DNA from: Symsagittifera roscoffensis
Lineage: Eukaryota > Xenacoelomorpha > Acoela > Convolutidae
Direction of reading: 5' to 3'
Length of the DNA stretch: 64,000 nt
Assembly: GCF_963678635.1 (NCBI RefSeq)
Contig: NC_087068.1
Coordinates: 17,984,027-18,048,026 of the forward strand
The position numbers were made by a program, and so were the translations under genes. Below the pieces are notes generated by a model. It saw nothing but the letters and a program-made list of their open reading frames with translations, had not been told where the DNA came from and did no database searches. Each line of letters starts with the position of its first letter. Positions within the stretch are counted from its first letter, which is position 1. Below, piece after piece: positions 39,160-54,100 of the stretch.

Positions 39160-42100
39160 GGAAATACGACAGAACTTTTAGACAGTATCCTTTCGTCGAG
39201 TACTTAAGAACTAAAAAAGCAAACCACGTAAAAAAAATCAAACCAAGTAAAAAAAAATTTGTTTGGGCGATTGGAGTCGGTTCCAGTACATAGTAATCGG
39301 TAAGGTTGGGGTGATTAGGGTTAAAGAAACGTTAAGAACATAGTAGAAAACGGAAAAATTCAGACCATTTTTTCTCGACACTGAAACAATTTTTCAAAAA
39401 TTTGTTCATGGAATCCGAATCATGACTAAAATGACTTTAATGCAAAACTGCGCTTGACCCTGGTAAGCTTTCTCTGAGGTACCGAAAATCGGACAAAAAA
39501 CTCTTGACAGGTCGAAACAACAATTATACTAATTGTTACTTCAAAATACGTTTTAAAATGAATTTTTGATAAAGTTCAATACTTTTGTCATAAACTGCTT
39601 CTCTGTTACCTTTGTTCAGCAGAGGCAGTGAGATGGTAGTGTAGGGAGACTCCGTGTCACTTGAAGGGTTCGGCCAGTCGAAGTGCTGCAAAGCAAATTA
39701 TGATATAGAAATTTGTCAGTCAATCATATGGCAATTGTTTTTTCATTTCAAGCTTCTTACTGAATTTTAGTTTCCTTTTTTTTCTCTGAAAACTATTTCC
39801 TGGGTTATTTTATTATTGAAACAGAGAGTTTGGTCTTTAAAAGATAACTTTACAATTCAGCATACCTTGCACAATTGGATCTTTGGTTCAACTGTGGTTC
39901 TCTCACTGATGAAAGCGGACTCTACGACTGCGTACTCCAGTTTGCCCGAATCGGGATCCTCTTTCACACAAAACAATTCCTCGAGAGTTTGCAGCTGCAT
40001 CAGGACCACGAAGGTTCCGGGAGAGTACTCGGAAGCATCATTCGGCGCCATTCTGGAAACGATAATGTCACTTTTCAAAAAAAACAAGGAAAATATCAAT
40101 ATGTCAATCAACTTCTTCCATACGTGACAATTAATCTTCGCTAGAAAAAGCAAAATAAAATCAGACAAACATTAAGCTGAAAAAATAAAATGAAAAAATG
40201 AGCTTTTTTAACACTATTATCTTATTAAGACAAGTCAAAAAGTCATTGCTAGGTACAAAAGTTGCATATGCTTAAGCAATCAATTAGTCTTTCATATGGT
40301 CGAAAATATTTACTTGTACCATAAGGGAGACAGTTCGACTCAAAAATGGAAACGAATAATGTTTGGAATAGTCAAAAAAGCAAAACACAAAAGCGAATCG
40401 TGGTTAACATGTAAGCTAGATGATAAGACTTCGCGAGCTTTAAGAATAGCAGATTTTTTAAGACACCTGCTTGTTATGATGTGTTCATATGTCGCCTAGT
40501 TCCATCATCACTTACCCTCTTTGCACCACGATGTCAGACACATCAGTTTCGTCTTCGTCTGTGAAGCTCATTGCCAAAGTGATGTACGACTGGTTCTTCA
40601 GGCAGATCTCGGTTCCCTCTTCCGCTACTGAGGAGTCACTGCCGACGATACCAGATGAGGTGTCCACTTGCATCGTCTCGAGAAGCATCGAGGAGTTGGT
40701 GAGGATATAGTAGACTTGACCATCGGATCCGAAAGGTGTCACTGGTACTTCGCCGGAGGGCGAAGATTCGGGATCGCCACCAGCTGACAGTACGCGTTCT
40801 TCACACACACCTGAAGACAAAAAAAAACACTCCAAAAACTGAAAAAAATGAGGAAAAACTTAATGTGGCTCAATAAACCTTTGAGATTACTGCAACCACG
40901 CCCACTTAATTATTGAAACACAACAATTAAACGTATTCAGATGTAAAAAGTACAAGGAAACATATTTTCTTAAACACGAATTAAATTTAGAGATCACCAA
41001 AAATTATACGCATAAGAATCAGAAGATTCTTAAGTTGCGACAAGAAAAAGAAGCATATTTTACCTGATCCACAGCCGTATGACTCCAAAGTCAAAGCGAG
41101 ATCCTCGACGCCCTCAGCAGCGATCTCGATGTCGAGCACGACCCTTGATGCTAGGACGAAGGACTCATTGAACTGTACCTTGACCAGACCGTCTTCATCA
41201 GTGGTGAACTTGGCGAAGTTGGGTCGTCCATTGCTTAATGTCAGTTGTGTCGGGTCAGATAGGTTGTCGAAACTCAGAGCTGGTGACTCGTCGGTCATCC
41301 TGAATTAAGAAAAAACATCCGTTTGATAGAACAATCAACGAATAGAAGATTCACCATGAATTCCATACACTGGTTATAAAAGTTTATGCTTTGTGACACG
41401 TACGCAAACTTTTGACAATTTTTTTGCTACTTTTTTTTTCAAATGATCGAATGTTCTTTTTGTGTGAATAGAATGTACTTACTGGAACATGGCAGAGATG
41501 TACACTTCAGTTCCCTCTTCAACTGCATCCCCACTGTCCAGGTCGGTGAAGGTGAGAGAGAACCCATTCACGTAAGAGGGTTCTCCGAGTTCCATCACCA
41601 CATTATCGTCCTGATAAATTAATCCAATTAACGTTCAATTACTGTCGCGAAAGAAACTCCTGCAAAGCTTATGCACTATGTCTATATGTCTATAAAAATT
41701 TAATTTTTATATCTCAGATATTTCTACGGAGCGCATTTGGCACAAAAATTTGGCCTCACGTAACTGTCACTAAGAGTTTCTTACAGTGTTAATTTGGATC
41801 AGACCGGCTGCGGTGGAAGTGGGTTGTCCATTTACAGTCAATGCTGTCGGTTCCAATGGATACTCCTTCACACATGGCACAGCTGAAAATCAAAATATCA
41901 TGAGACTATTTTACATAGCTTGTTCAAACTTTTTTTCGAAACAGATTTTTTTCAGCTAGCTCAGTACAATTAATGGATTTTTATCGGGTTATATTTCAAT
42001 GATTGGTCGTTTTTGATTGGTGTGTACTAACGCGTAGTAGTCGTCGTGAGAGATGGTGTAGTTTCTGTTGCCGCTGTTGTTGAAACACTCGTAGTCGATT

Positions 42101-45100
42101 CCTCACTTGGCGTTGTCGGCTCTAGCAAAATAGATAATAAAAATCAACCACATCATGCATGATTCCTAGTTTCGCCAAGTAAATTGTTTCTATCGAACAT
42201 CAAATAACTAGCACATGAAGTTTCAAATTGATTTAACAAGAAAAATTCAAAAAAAATTAAAACAAGAAACTTTTTTAACCATTTTTGTTGTGTACAAATC
42301 CTGTCATTTTTTTTTTGTAGAAAATGCGATTAAGTTCTTTTTTGGTGCATGCTCACAGTTCGTTTAATTGCGAGGCGAGGCGTCTTTTGAAAACTTAAAG
42401 ATTGGTTGAGAAATATCTGCAGTAAAATAGTATCATTGGGAAACTTTTGGAAAAAAGAGCAAAAAAATGGGGAATCAAACATTTTCAAGTTTTTTTTATC
42501 AACCTGCAGCCGAAAAAATTGAGAATAATAATCTTTTAGAAAGTTAACTATTTATTTTGCACAGCTCTGTTATGGACTTTTTATTTTGCCTTTTTTTATG
42601 GAAGCCAAATAAGTGAAACGGATTTATTGTATTAAATCTGTTTCAAGTGTTCGATTTCCATAAAAAAATCGAAACAGCCTTTCCAGTGTCCATCAAAAAT
42701 GTATCTGCATTTTTGCTATTCAGATTCTAATTTGCGGCGACCCCCTAAGAGCTTGAATTTTGTTTGAATTTGTCAAAAGCAGGCAGCAAAACCAAGAATA
42801 TATGTGAAGAGAAACGCTTCACTTTAAACTCGTCTGAAAAGCAAACAAATCTTTTTCGAAATTTTGATGTATCAATCAAATTAGAAAATAAAGGCCTTTT
42901 GTATGACCTATTTCTCAACCCTATTTGAGGTTTGCTTGTGGTAACTGAACTTGCGCGTAAAAAAATCAGAAAGTATAAAACATAGGCAACAGAAAGTTGG
43001 AAAAGTGTCATAGAACTCAAATGATTTCATTGCACACTTTTTAAATTACAAATTTTGGAGAATAAACATCAGTTAGCGGTCTTTTAACTTTAAGAACCTT
43101 TATAAGGACACTTTTTGGCACGAAATTAACCCAATTCGAAAAAACTGGATGAATAGGTAATTTTTCATTCCGCTGGAAAATCTGATAATTAAGTTCAACT
43201 TTTGAAACTAAAAGTTATTCACAATTTTTTGTCCCATTAAATTTTTTGGGGAGATACTGATGAATTTTACATTTAGAAATTGAATTTGAATTAAAGTGAC
43301 AAAAATCAAAATTCAAACCAGGCAAAAAAATTGAGCGTGAACAAGAAGATTTAAGACTCTTTATTTGAGAAAAACAAAAAAATCTCTTCGTTCATCTTAT
43401 ATATTAAATGAAAGTCCTTAGGCGCTATGAACGCAAAGTTTTTCCATCAAACATAACGTTTAAAAAGCTTGGATCAGAATGTTCAAAAATCATTCAGAGC
43501 AACCATCGAGCTCAATGTTTGAGAGGCGTTTAGACAAGAATTTTTTTTAGAACTTTCAATCAGTCTAGAGTCTTTAAGAAGTTTCATCGATCCAGGAACT
43601 AGATTCAACTTTCAGACTAGACAGAACACGTCCACTTTTTGTCCAAATTTTTCCGTTTGCAGATTCATTTTAGTCTGAACGAAATCAATTAAAAATAGTA
43701 ACCTTTACACTTAGAATTTTTTTTTCAGCAAACCGATTCGCGCGATGAAATAACTTGAAATATTTCAAAGTTTCATTACTTGATTAGTTTGTTTAGAAAA
43801 ACATAAATTTCCCGCAAACCGATTCAGTGTATGAAACAAGTTGAAATTTTTTTATCAAAATTTCATCGGTTCAATGGATCCAAGAGAAAAACTTAATTGT
43901 TTCGCTACCGGTTCCATCACGACATAATTTGAAATAATTCAAAAACTCATACTTGAATACATTGGTTAAAAAAACTATTTCCAAGTTTTATAGCTGGAAC
44001 AGCTTGTCTAGAAAAACTAAAACTTTTCCCGGACCGATTCGTTCTTTGAAATTTAAAATTTTTCAAACCGATGTCTTAACTTGAAATTGTTCGATTTTTC
44101 ATTGCTTGAATAGCTTGATAAAAATAAAAAATAATTTTTTTCGAGCCGATTAATTATTGAAGACGGGCTGGTTAGTTAACACTTAAACGAACCTCATTAA
44201 AAATGACTCACACAATTACGAATAAACACACAGTAAGTACGCGAATAAACACAAATTTCAACCTACTATAAAGAAAATTTTTTAAATTCCCAATGATGAA
44301 ATCAAATGAGGTATGAAAATGATGAGATACGTCAAATGTTTTTTTTTTGTTGCTGTTAAACTAAAGATCACTAACTTATGCATCCAACTAGTGACGTCAT
44401 TTCGAATGCTTCATCCAGCACTTCATCTTCTGAGCAGGAGAGGTCAGTGGAGAAAGAGGGCACAAGCAGGATAGAGGAGAACTCAACTCCTAACAGGCCA
44501 GTCCCTTCCGGACCCGAAATGCCTGCTGAGAGCTCAGACTGCGTGTAGAGTTGCTGAAAAAACAAGTTTACAGAAAAGAAATTAAACGTCTCAGATCTCA
44601 ACAATCAAAGTTATAATAAATAGATGCCAAGTTATTTAGTTTTTTCATAGGCACCTTTTAGCCTAAATTTCATCAAAAACGGTCAAACTTGAACAAAATT
44701 GGATCAAGTTATGCTTTTTATTTTAATTCCATTGGCAAAGTTTGAGCTTAAATAGTTTTTCTTTCAAATTAAAACTGACTGCCCTTTTTGCGCCAAAATA
44801 ATTTCATATCAAACCGATTTAAGAAAAAAACTCACAGGTGTCGGAACGGCACTGGTTCCAATTGAGGTCACATAAGCGACGAGAGAAGTGACAAGCAGGT
44901 AGTCATCTGTGTCGTACTTGTACTGTGCATAGTACTCTTCCGAGGGCGTCTTGAACAGGACTGCGAACTTTGTCGAGGGGGGAGGGGAGAAAGGACTGCT
45001 GCCGGAGGGGGAGGAGAGAGACACTGCGAAGCTGGACACTCGCGTCTGAAATAACAACAGATGAGTTCACAATTAGACTTATAAAAAAACACAAAGTAAA

Positions 45101-48100
45101 TAAAAAAATACCGACTTGTTTTTTTTTGAAAAAATCTCAATTTTCGAATTTCGAAAAAAAATAGATGACCCAACAGCTCATTAAATTTCTAGAAAAATTT
45201 AAAATTGGCACTCTTTTGATAAAATTAACCCAATTGGAGAAAACTGGATCAATAGGCAATTTTTTCATTTAGCTAGAAATCTGAAAACTAAAAATCATTA
45301 CGACCTACTATAAAAAATCATCATGAACTACATAAGAATCTGAACTACGTTCATCGACTCTTATAAAATAGATTTCCTCTTGGTTGTAAAAATGATCATT
45401 AAATAATTTTAATTAAAGAAACGCTATCACTACTCACTCCTTCGTCTCCTCCGGGAAGGTTGACCTCTACAGCATTGATGGTGTCATCTATCTTGGAGCA
45501 GACGAACAGGTGCTCACTCTCAGACACAGACAGCTCGATCAAGTCATCCACGCACTCATGAGCTAAAACAATCATCACATCAAACCAACCACAATTTGAT
45601 TAACATGCTGACGAGACATTTGAATGCTTCCGTCTGCGTCTATTCGCATTACATAAGGACCGTATCCGTAAGAACGTTCAGCAAATCAACGTCAAAATTA
45701 AACTATCAAAAGTGACTGAAATTCACAGTCATCCCATTCCCATCGTTCAAAACTGAATTCTGATTGGCTAAAATAAACTTTGAGCATTCGATCCCCAGTG
45801 GCATTCGATCCTCGTGAGGGATACACCCACTTTCATCTGTCATCTACCAATTCATGTTCATTAACTTATGTAAAGCATAGACCTGCAAACATGGCAGTTA
45901 TGACCTTCCTTCCTCTAGTAATATACTTCCATTTTGGTTTAATAATAGTTTGTATGCATGACTCAGTATTTTCTAGTAGTCTTTCATAGAAAACTATTCA
46001 AATTTTCATCTAACTTGGGCTTTCAACCTTCAAAAGAGGCGAAATTTGACAATGAAGCACAAACGCTACTCACGAGTTGTTGACGCATGTGTTGTCGATT
46101 CTAAACACAAGATTTGGTATTCAGCGCATTAGTTATAGATCGGCACATACAGTTGGAAACATCGGCATTTGCAGAAAATGTAGCATAATGTTGAAGACGT
46201 TTCTGCTTTAATGGCCGATCACAAATTGGATAAATCTCCACCTTTTTGAAACACTTTTTCTTCTCAAAATGTGTTCCCTGTGATTATTGGGAAATAAATG
46301 AACAGTACTAACTGTAGCATCCAATCAGATTCAAGTCAATCAATCCCTCCTGACATCCCTTGATGGTGAGAGTGAGGGTCTGAACCGAGATCTCCTCCGA
46401 GGGTTCCTTATCATTTGAGAACATGATACTAGTAGTAGAGACCTCAGGAACAACTGCGGTCTCCTCGTCATTGTCATCGGTTGAAGAAGGCGCAACGTCG
46501 ATCCACGAAGGCTGAAACAAAGTGTATGTTTACGTTCAAAGTAATATAATTGCGAAATGATGCAGTAGGCTTCAGCTATGCTGTCCTGGAGAAAACTAGA
46601 ACTTGTTTATCATCACAACCAGGTAGAGACAGACTACCATAACGGCAAATTCATAATCATAAAAATCATCTGGTCATTTTAATGCTGTTTGACATGAATA
46701 ACATAGGTAACATGCGAACTTTACGTGTTAGTTTTTATTTTACAGTCATCGCCAACTTTTTATTGAAACTCACTTCTTCAGTTGCCGGCGAGGCCTTGAA
46801 GATGTTTCCTGACACTTGTTCCAGTACGTAATCGGTTCCAGACTCATCTGTAAACTTGATTGACAGCTGGGATTTAGGTGACAGCCCAGTTGCACTCAGT
46901 TGAATCTCCATGACTGATTGAGCTTCCTGGGAAACAAACTGGACTTATGAGGGTCTCTCAAAAACTGCTGTTGATTTTAATCAGATTCCTAACTATAAAG
47001 ACTAGTTTGGGTTTATCTTAAAGGATTAAGAGATAATTTCCTGACGTTTAGGTGTGAAAACTACGACGGACTTTTCGTAGCCTCACTGACTTACCTCATA
47101 GCTATAAGAAGTCATATATTCTTCTCCTGGCGCCATTTCTTCGCACAGAAAACCAACGTCTGGCGTTTCTGTAGTCGTCACTTCACCGGATGGTCCAGCA
47201 GTAGTTCCTTCGCTGCCCGGCGATCCAGGTGGTCCAGCAGTAGTCCCTTCGCTGCCGGGCGATCCTGGTGGTCCAGCAGTAGTCCCTTCGCTGCCGGGCG
47301 ATCCTGGTGGGCCAGCAGTAGTTCCTTCGCTGCCGGGCGATCCTGGTGGTCCAGCAGTAGTCCCTTCGCTGCCGGGCGATCCTGGTGGTCCAGCAGTAGT
47401 CCCTTCGCTGCCGGGTGTTCCTGGTGGTCCCGCAGTAGTTCCTTCGCTGCCGGGTGTTCCTGGTGGTCCCGCGGTAGTTCCTTCGCTGCCGGGTGTTCCT
47501 GGTGGTCCCGCAGTAGTTCCTTCGCTGCCGGGTGTTCCTGGTGGTCCCGCAGTAGTTCCTTCGCTGCCGGGTGTTCCTGGTGGTCCCGCAGTAGTTCCTT
47601 CGCTGCCGGGTGTTCCTGGTGGTCCCGCAGTAGTTCCTTCGCTGCCGGGTGTTCCTGGTGGTCCCGCAGTAGTTCCTTCGCTGCCGGGTGTTCCTGGTGG
47701 TCCCGCAGTAGTTCCTTCGCTGCCGGGTGTTCCTGGTGGTCCCGCAGTAGTTCCTTCGCTGCCGGGTGGTCCAGCAGTAGTTCCTTTACTGCCGGGTGGT
47801 CCTGGTGGTCCCACTGTAGTTCCTTCGCTGCCGGGTGTTCCTGGTGGTCCCACAGTAGTTCCTTCGCTGCCGGGTGTTCCTGGTGGTCCCGCAGTAGTTC
47901 CTTCGCTGCCGGGTGTTCCTGGTGGTCCCGCAGTAGTTCCTTCGCTGCCGGGTGTTCCTGGTGGTCCCGCAGTAGTTCCTTCGCTGCCGGGTGTTCCTGG
48001 TGGTCCCGCAGTAGTTCCTTCGCTGCCGGGTGTTCCTGGTGGTCCCGCAGTAGTTCCTTCGCTGCCGGGTGTTCCTGGTGGTCCCGCAGTAGTTCCTTCG

Positions 48101-51100
48101 CTGCCGGGTGTTCCTGGTGGTCCCGCAGTAGTTCCTTCGCTGCCGGGTGTTCCTGGTGGTCCCGCAGTAGTTCCTTCGCTGCCGGGTGTTCCTGGTGGTC
48201 CCGCAGTAGTTCCTTCGCTGCCGGGTGTTCCTGGTGGTCCCGCAGTAGTTCCTTCGCTGCCGGGTGTTCCTGGTGGTCCCGCAGTAGTTCCTTCGCTGCC
48301 GGGTGATCCTGGTGGTCCCACAGTAGTTCCTTTGCTGCCGGGTGATCCTGGTGGTCCCGCAGTAGTTCCTTTACTGCCGGGTGGTCCTGGTGGTCCCACT
48401 GTAGTTCCTTTGCTACCGGGTGGTCCTGCAGTAGTTCCTTCGCCAGATGGTCCACTAGGAGTTGTTTTGGCAGCTCCTGAGGGCGTTGTTGTGAACGTGG
48501 GTGTTGGAGGTGGAAGCTCCACCATTTCATCTTCGCCGCATGGCGTGATAGTTGAGAATCCAGTGATTTCTAGAATAAGATGGCTTTGATCAATTAGGTG
48601 CATGTTATGTTATAGATAAATTCATCCGAGATCCGTATAGAAGTTCGAAAATAAGGAAATGTTTTTCATTTAAAGTTAACTTAAAATTCTGCTGTTTTTG
48701 AGAAAGTGCAATTAAAATAAGTAATAAAACTTTAAAGTTGACAATTACTTATAGCTAAAAACCACTTTCAGCGAGCATTAGAGTAATGCGTTCATTTTCC
48801 AACAAACTTTGAGTGATTTAATATAAAAAATACACTAATTTTTCTTTCTCATTACTGGGGCAATTTTTTCATTGCTTTGGAACTCGAATCACAACTGAAT
48901 TTAATGCGATACCACGCTACTGACGCTACTACCATTTTTTGAGGCAAATAAAACCGAACGAGAGGGACAGGAAAAACTCTAGCCTTGCTCAATTAATGAA
49001 TTTTCTCCCATTAGTAAACTAAATTTAACCAACGAGAGGAGCTCTTGGTTTAACACGAAAAATTTACCCAGAAAAAAAGAGCTGTTGTTCCGACCATTGA
49101 AAAGGGAAAGCAACTTTGTATTCGGATGTGCTTAAGTTTTTGTTCCGAACATAGAACATAAGGAGGAACTTTGTATTCGGATGTGTTTTATTTTTTTTCT
49201 TTTTGTTCTCCACGAAAAATCAGGTGCCACAAACAATCACCGGAGTGGGTTGAATGATGTATCATATTGAAGCCTTTGCAGTGGTTATTCGAACCACATT
49301 GAAAATTTCAAAAAAATTTTCCCCGTGTCGAGAAAAACCGGATTGAAATTTTTGATTTTGCGTCTCATTTCGAGCGAATAAAGCGAGCGAGCAGTCTTAT
49401 TTTAACTGCTTAAAAGCTTAGAATAACTTAATTTAAATAGTATAACTTAGTTTTACTTGAGTAAGGTTAATTTACTTTGAGTATATTAACGCCCTTTTAG
49501 GAATCAAAATTTAAAGAATTCAAAAAACTGCGAAGCTTGAAAAAAAAAATATTTTATTTTTCAAGTAACTTTTCTAAAAAAAATTGGTTTTCAATTTTCT
49601 TATTTTACTATGACTGTCGAATATACCTAATCTTCGATTTGTTGTTCAGCTCCTTTTATCACACTACGCTGAAAAAAAACGACAATGATTTGAAAAAACT
49701 TTGTTGTATTTTTTAAGACTATGGTCTCGGAACATTCTGTGCCACTTGCACTGTAACCGGCTATCCTTGTTTTCTTTTGTTTTTCTTTTTTTGTTTTTTT
49801 TTTGTTTTCTACGCCAAATCAGCTTAGAAAAAATCATTGGAGTGAGCTGAGTGCATATCATTTAAAGGCCTTTTTAGCTGTGATTCGAATGACATCGAAG
49901 AAATTTAAAAAGCGGTTCACATTTTTTGTTAATATTTTGTCTAATTTCGGGCGAGTAAAGCGAGAAAGCGGGCTTATAATAGCTTATTTATGCTCATTTT
50001 AAGCCTCTCAAAATTAGTCTTACTCGAGTCGAATTATTTTTTGCAAAACTTTTGACGCCATTTTGGGAATCATAAAGTTCTAATTAGAAAAACATTTTAT
50101 GACATTTTTGGTTTTCTACTCATTTTTTTTCAAAAAAAATGTTGTCGAATTTGCTTATTTTAGTATGAATTTTGAATTTGCCTCGGTTCTAGTTTTCCGT
50201 TCAGATTTCGGCGCATAACATTTCGCATACACAAGCAAAAGTATGACTGATAACGCTACACAGAATAATCACACCACACTAATTATTAAAAAAATATATA
50301 AATTTTTAAGACTATAGTCGGAAAATTCTGAGCTATCCTCGTTTGAAATTAGCATACAATATCGCAAAACAGGGGATTTCCAAAATTAGCATAGACATTT
50401 TTTAAGACCAAGGTACAGAACAATTTGCGCTATTTGCCCAATAACTGCTATCCTTATATACACATAAAAACATTTATTAAACATTTTTGCAAAATAGGAT
50501 ACATCAAACCATTTATCAAGGACGGATTTCTTTAACAGAGCCTGATTTTTAAAAGAATGTTTGTATTTTGCACAAAGCCTCTCCCAGTGTTTTGCCGTAA
50601 TATGTGCGCAGAATAGAGAGGATGTCGCAACATGAAACTCTTCTCATTAAATTGTGCAAGCAAACGACAAGTATTTCAGAAAAATTGTTAAGTAAAATGA
50701 AAAAAAAATCGGTTAATAATTTAGAAAATAAAGGTTAAAAGTTACAAAAAAAACAAAACAAAGAATTGATAACGACAGATCCTCAGAAGACGATTTAGAA
50801 GAAAAAAAAAAGATTTTCTCGAGGATCGAAGGAAAAAACTGCGAAACCTCGAAACTAGATCAAATTATAGTTTTGTTTTTAGTTTAACTTCACATACTCT
50901 TTTCAATGTGATCAAACAGACTATATCGAACAAACTAAGGGCATACAGAAAGAATTGAGATTTAAGCATTGTGTAGAATTCCAAAAAGGTATGTAGTTTT
51001 TGAGAAGAAGGTTTGATGTGATTTCTTGCTTCGAATTACCTGGTGTTGTAACTTTCGTAGAGGTGAAGGAAGTTGTTGGGCTAGAAGTGAAAGATGTAGT

Positions 51101-54100
51101 AGGTGTCGGTTCTGAAAAAAATATGCGAGATTATCAATGAAAAGCGAAAAGAGCAATGCGAAAAACTTCATCTGCTCAGAACTTTTCATTGCCTTCCACC
51201 TTTTTTCAATTATGTAAGAATCGATCGAGAGGTCATTTTTTAATTCTAAAACTCCACTAGTGCAATTTCTTTACATGAATGCTCTAAATATGTTTTTTAA
51301 ATCACGAGAGCTGAATGATCTCTAGTTTAAATGATGTGGGAAAAGGTGGATCCAGCTATTTCTCAAAAGATTCCGAACCATTTTCTAAATAGTGACTTAT
51401 ATCGTTCGCTCGCAAAACATTTCTCTTCAGTGAATAAAACAAAAACGAAAGCGGAAAACAAGCTTTTTACGTGACATTAAAACCTTTTGGGTGACATTTA
51501 TCTTGATGGTAAAGAGTGACTAACTGTAGCATCCGATGAAGTTGAGTTCGACCTCTGGTTTCACGCAGCCCTCGACCTTGACCTTGAGGGTGAGAGAAGC
51601 GACCTCTATTTCTAGTTCAGGCGCATCATCACTGTTGAACATGATTGTGTCCACTTCGGATGCAGGGAACCATGGCACAGAATCCTACGAAGAAACACGC
51701 GTGATAATTAAAACTCGAAAACTTGAGGAATTTGAATTTAATTACATTATCAAAATTATACAAAGGGATTCACACATGCATCATCCTAAAATCATAATAA
51801 TAACTTGTTTTGAGGGAGAAAAAAATACAAAAAATTCACAAAATGACAGAGTACTAAATTTACCAATGTCTGACAAGAATGACTGAATGAGTAAAACTTT
51901 GAGTCTACGAAACTTATTAAGTGACGCACGCCAATTATGACGTATTAGCAGGACCAGTCAAATTGAAAAAAAAAAAAGAAATTTACCAACTAACATGCCC
52001 CAATTTATAGAGCAGTCTATGGAGCAGTAATAACATGAAAAAATTAAACGTAACAAAAATTATACGAAAAATGATCACAGGTGAAATATCTTTCCAAATT
52101 TAAGCTCAGGACAACAATACTTTTTGAATGATATAACAAATATCCCACCAAAAATGGCTAGTTAAAAAGTCGAAAATTGTCTGAAGAAAAAACCCACCCC
52201 GGGCACAAATACTCCGTTACGTTCGTTACGATAGTCGGAACAATAATAGTCTGTTTTAAAATCCTTAGCTTTGGCTGTACTTAATAGCTGGTTGTTGATT
52301 AAAATGAACACTCTCAAAATGAACACAATTTATCGCGACAATATTTGCGTCGCAACAATATTTGCGACTTAGGTTGGAAAAAAAGATAGTTCTTACTATA
52401 ACAGAAGTGTAATCAACCTTTTACTCTACAATACTCGAATAGCTAAATAAATCTTTAAAGTTTTTATAAAATTAAGAAGTACCAGCTGAACTTTTTTCAA
52501 AACTAACCACATCATCCTTGGGTACTCGCTTGAAGACGACACCGCTCGCTCTGACAAGATAGAACTCGTTGAATCCGTCAGAGAATGTGATTGACAGCTC
52601 CATCGAAGGGTCGCTTTCAATGACATCAACAGAGATCTCCATCACTGTTTGCGGGTCCTATAAAATTTATATAAATTTTAAATATTTATATAAAAGCACA
52701 AGGAAAGCCAGTTGCTGTACAAGTAACACAGAAGAAGCCAAATGTATTCAGACCAGATTTCTCGACACAATTGCCGAGACACATTTGTGATTTTTGATTT
52801 TTTTTTGGAATTCGAATATCGCTGAACAGGGCGTTAAATTGATACGACACTCGATTCCGACAATTTTTTGAGGAACTTAATAATGGTCAAAAAACACCCT
52901 ACCCATAGTTTCTTCCCTCCCATTTTCGGATCACATTAAATTTTAGATTTTAGCATAACTTAGATGAAAATTTATGAAAATAGAGATAGTAAAAATTTTC
53001 AAAAACATTGACTGGTCAGCACCCCCACCATATTCTCACCCCTGGTAAAAATCTCAATGCGAGACCACTAATCGCAAATATATCTACTGACCATTTTGCT
53101 TCAGAGAGTATTACTATTTTTTTCACATATTGTTATCAGAATTCGCAAGTTAGCGATTAGCGCGGTTTAATTAGTGATGCCAGAAGCCAGCTCTTTATAA
53201 TGCTTCAATAATTTTTACCAATTGATCTTTGAATCTATCAAATTTTAACACATAATAACACTTTCTTCAAGTTACTACAAAACTTGTTTCAAAGTTGATG
53301 CAAGATTTGTTGAAGACTTTACAAAAATTGAGCCAATACCTTGAATGTAGAAATAGAGAAACGACAAATAACTAGAAATGAAGGATAAATTTGGATTTCA
53401 AACAGTTTCAAAATAATTAATTAAGAATTTGTGGAAATTCCTTGCACTCAAACAGTGTTCGACAAAAAATTAACAGAAAATCTTAGATATTGCAAGAACG
53501 TGCTCCGATATTTCATATAAAAAATCAGTACCACATTGATCACAACTAAGTAGTCTTAATAAAAAACCTCATTTAAAAACACTAGCAAGAAAACAAACAG
53601 GCCAAAACATTTCGGGGGTAAAAAGGCCAACAACAAATACCTCGTAACTGTAGAACACAGAAGTAATTGAGCCAGCAGGCATTCCATCTTCGCAGTATTC
53701 AGTAGTAGCTCCACCTCCCACGGTAGTTCTCTCGCCACCTGGTGGTCCCGCAGTACTTCCTTTGCTGCCCAGTGATCCTGGTGGTCCCGCAGTTGTTCCT
53801 TCGCTTCCAGGTGATCCTGGTGGTCCCGCAGTTGTTCCTTCGCTGCCCGGTGATCCTGGTGGTCCCGCAGTAGTTCCTTTGCTGCCCAGTGATCCTGGTG
53901 GTCCCGCAGTAGTTCCTTCGCTGCCAGGCGGTCCTGGTGGTCCCACAGTAGTTCCTTCGCTGCCAGGTGATCCTGGAGGTCCAAAAGTAGTTCCTTTGCT
54001 GCCGGGTGATCCTGGTGGTCCCGCAGTAGTTCTTTCGCTGCCGGGTGCTCCCGCAGTAGTTCCTTCGCTGCCGGGTGGTCCTGCAGTAGTTCCTTCGCTA

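Noticed and set aside
44371-44604. Open frame starting MLRSETFNFFSVNLFFQ as a new gene start
   Set aside because: The start lies in intron sequence upstream of a good TTTTCAG acceptor; exon 20 fits the chain in phase 0.
47095-48569. Genuine fibrillar collagen domain
   Set aside because: The repeat is 13 residues long, so Gly-X-Y is interrupted in every unit; the exon also lacks 54- or 45-nt collagen exon structure.
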